DNA from: Membranipora membranacea
Taxonomy: Eukaryota; Bryozoa; Gymnolaemata; Cheilostomatida; Membraniporidae
Direction of reading: 5' to 3'
DNA: 64,000 nucleotides
NCBI GenBank assembly: GCA_914767715.1
Contig: OU612075.1
Span: 10,416,001 to 10,480,000, forward strand
Both the position numbers and the translations under genes were made by a program. This document shows, in pieces, positions 62,857 through 64,000 of the stretch (position 1 is the stretch's first letter; every line of letters starts with the position of its first letter). A model generated the notes under the pieces. The model made no database searches. It had not been told where the DNA came from and worked only from the letters and a program-made list of their open reading frames with translations.

Positions 62857-64000
62857 ATTTTATAATGCTCAAACGCCACCACCGACAGCAGAGCATTGGA
62901 AAGAAAAGGAACGTAAATGTCCTGTAGATGATGCCCTAGGACTTGGCTTTCTGTTGATATAATAAATTACATTTTATCTTAATCTGGACATTTTTTTGCA
63001 ATATTTATTTTCAAAAAGCCAATATCTAGAATACCTGCAACTTCATCACAGGCTAACCACCAAACTGCCTCGATCGTTGCCAAACACCCATCCACCCAGC
63101 ATTCTAATAAACTATTAGCCTTGTGTTGAATTATCGGAACAAAGGAGCGCCAAAAATATCCACCATTTAAGAATGATATCTCCAAAGACAGATCAGCAGT
63201 GACAATTAGAAACTTTAATGAAGAAATCTTCCGTCATCCGCACAACACAGTACCTGCATTTTAACACATCACGTTGGCCAAACTGAGGCAATGAAAAATT
63301 TTCTATCAACATTAGTGTATTTATTTTTTATGAAACTTTAGGGATAAAAGGTAATATTAAAGTGACAAAAATATATATAATAGACCGTGGGAAGGTGATC
63401 TGTCCGACTTCTGACTGCTATGATGATGCTGACATAAACAGCTGCATCTTTAAAAGGATGTCTTTTATATGTAAGCCATGAGTTGTCAAAACTTTAAAAA
63501 AAACCTTTAAGATAGCTTGTAATGGTTCTCACAACCAACAAAACTGATTCCAATAATAATATTTGCAGTGATCGGGCAGAAGAAAATTTACTAAAAGTTA
63601 CTGATAAATGAAAACTGATTACAGGAAAACGTTACACCACAGAGAAAATTTATGAGATCAGGCGTAGAAGTTAACGAGTGAGTACTTCATATTTTTTTAT
63701 ATGCTGACAACTGAAATTAATAGTATTCTATTTAGGAGTTATCTGCCCTTGACAGCAGCCATTTTATTTAGGGAGTTTTCTGCCCTTATTTATACTCCAA
63801 TGAAATTTACAAATGAAATTATCGCAATTTTATCTGGACTGGAAAAGAGCTATCAGCACATAAAGATTAGGGGCAAAGAATTTAAAAAATATCGTTGATA
63901 TTAACATATAATAGACTAGTATATATGATATACATATACAAAGAGTAATGATACACGCTACAACTCTACACGAACACCAGCCTGCGGCTCAAAACTTTAT
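62857..64000. other. downstream flank, no feature seen
   Basis: AT-rich sequence with only short ORFs on either strand and no recognisable exon or repeat. Confidence 0.5.

Overview
This is eukaryotic, animal DNA. It is AT-rich, with GT-AG introns, small phase-matched exons, tRNA-derived SINEs and many short inverted-repeat elements. I cannot fix the species. The neuronal Cav2 calcium channel with a C-terminal DWC end, and a short II-III linker without a vertebrate-length insertion, suggest an invertebrate bilaterian such as a marine deuterostome or lophotrochozoan. That is inference.

The window is dominated by one plus-strand gene for a Cav2-type (N/P/Q-like) voltage-gated calcium channel alpha1 subunit. 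It runs from exon IS4 at 8776 to the stop codon at 60782. I placed 47 consecutive coding exons by splice sites and reading phase; together they give one uninterrupted frame of about 2,115 residues. The N-terminus and segments IS1 to IS3 are not in the window and must lie upstream. All four selectivity-filter glutamates, the beta-subunit binding AID, a degenerate EF-hand and IQ region, and the C-terminal GDWC end are present.

Two minus-strand genes lie inside Cav2 introns. At 4429-7908 is a five-exon class A GPCR of 422 residues, with ERC in place of DRY/ERY. At 35244-41164 is an unrecognised ten-exon gene of 485 residues: a Ser/Thr-rich N-terminal region, one membrane segment, and a long tail with many tyrosine motifs of SH2-binding type. 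It looks like a transmembrane docking protein and is entirely inside the 9.2 kb intron between IVS4 and IVS5. A possible third minus-strand ORF is at 128-526.

The most interesting structure is predicted alternative splicing around the Cav2 voltage sensors. A tandem pair of homologous exons both encode IVS2 (31009-31137 and 31529-31660). Up to three frame-neutral microexons lie between IIIS3 and IIIS4. A 30-nt acidic microexon lies between IVS3 and IVS4, and a 12-nt microexon lies in the II-III linker.

Introns and flanks carry two copies of one tRNA-derived SINE, a second SINE type, several MITE-like inverted-repeat elements, short tandem arrays, and, downstream of the channel, a large inverted pair of tRNA-like repeats (62040-62856).
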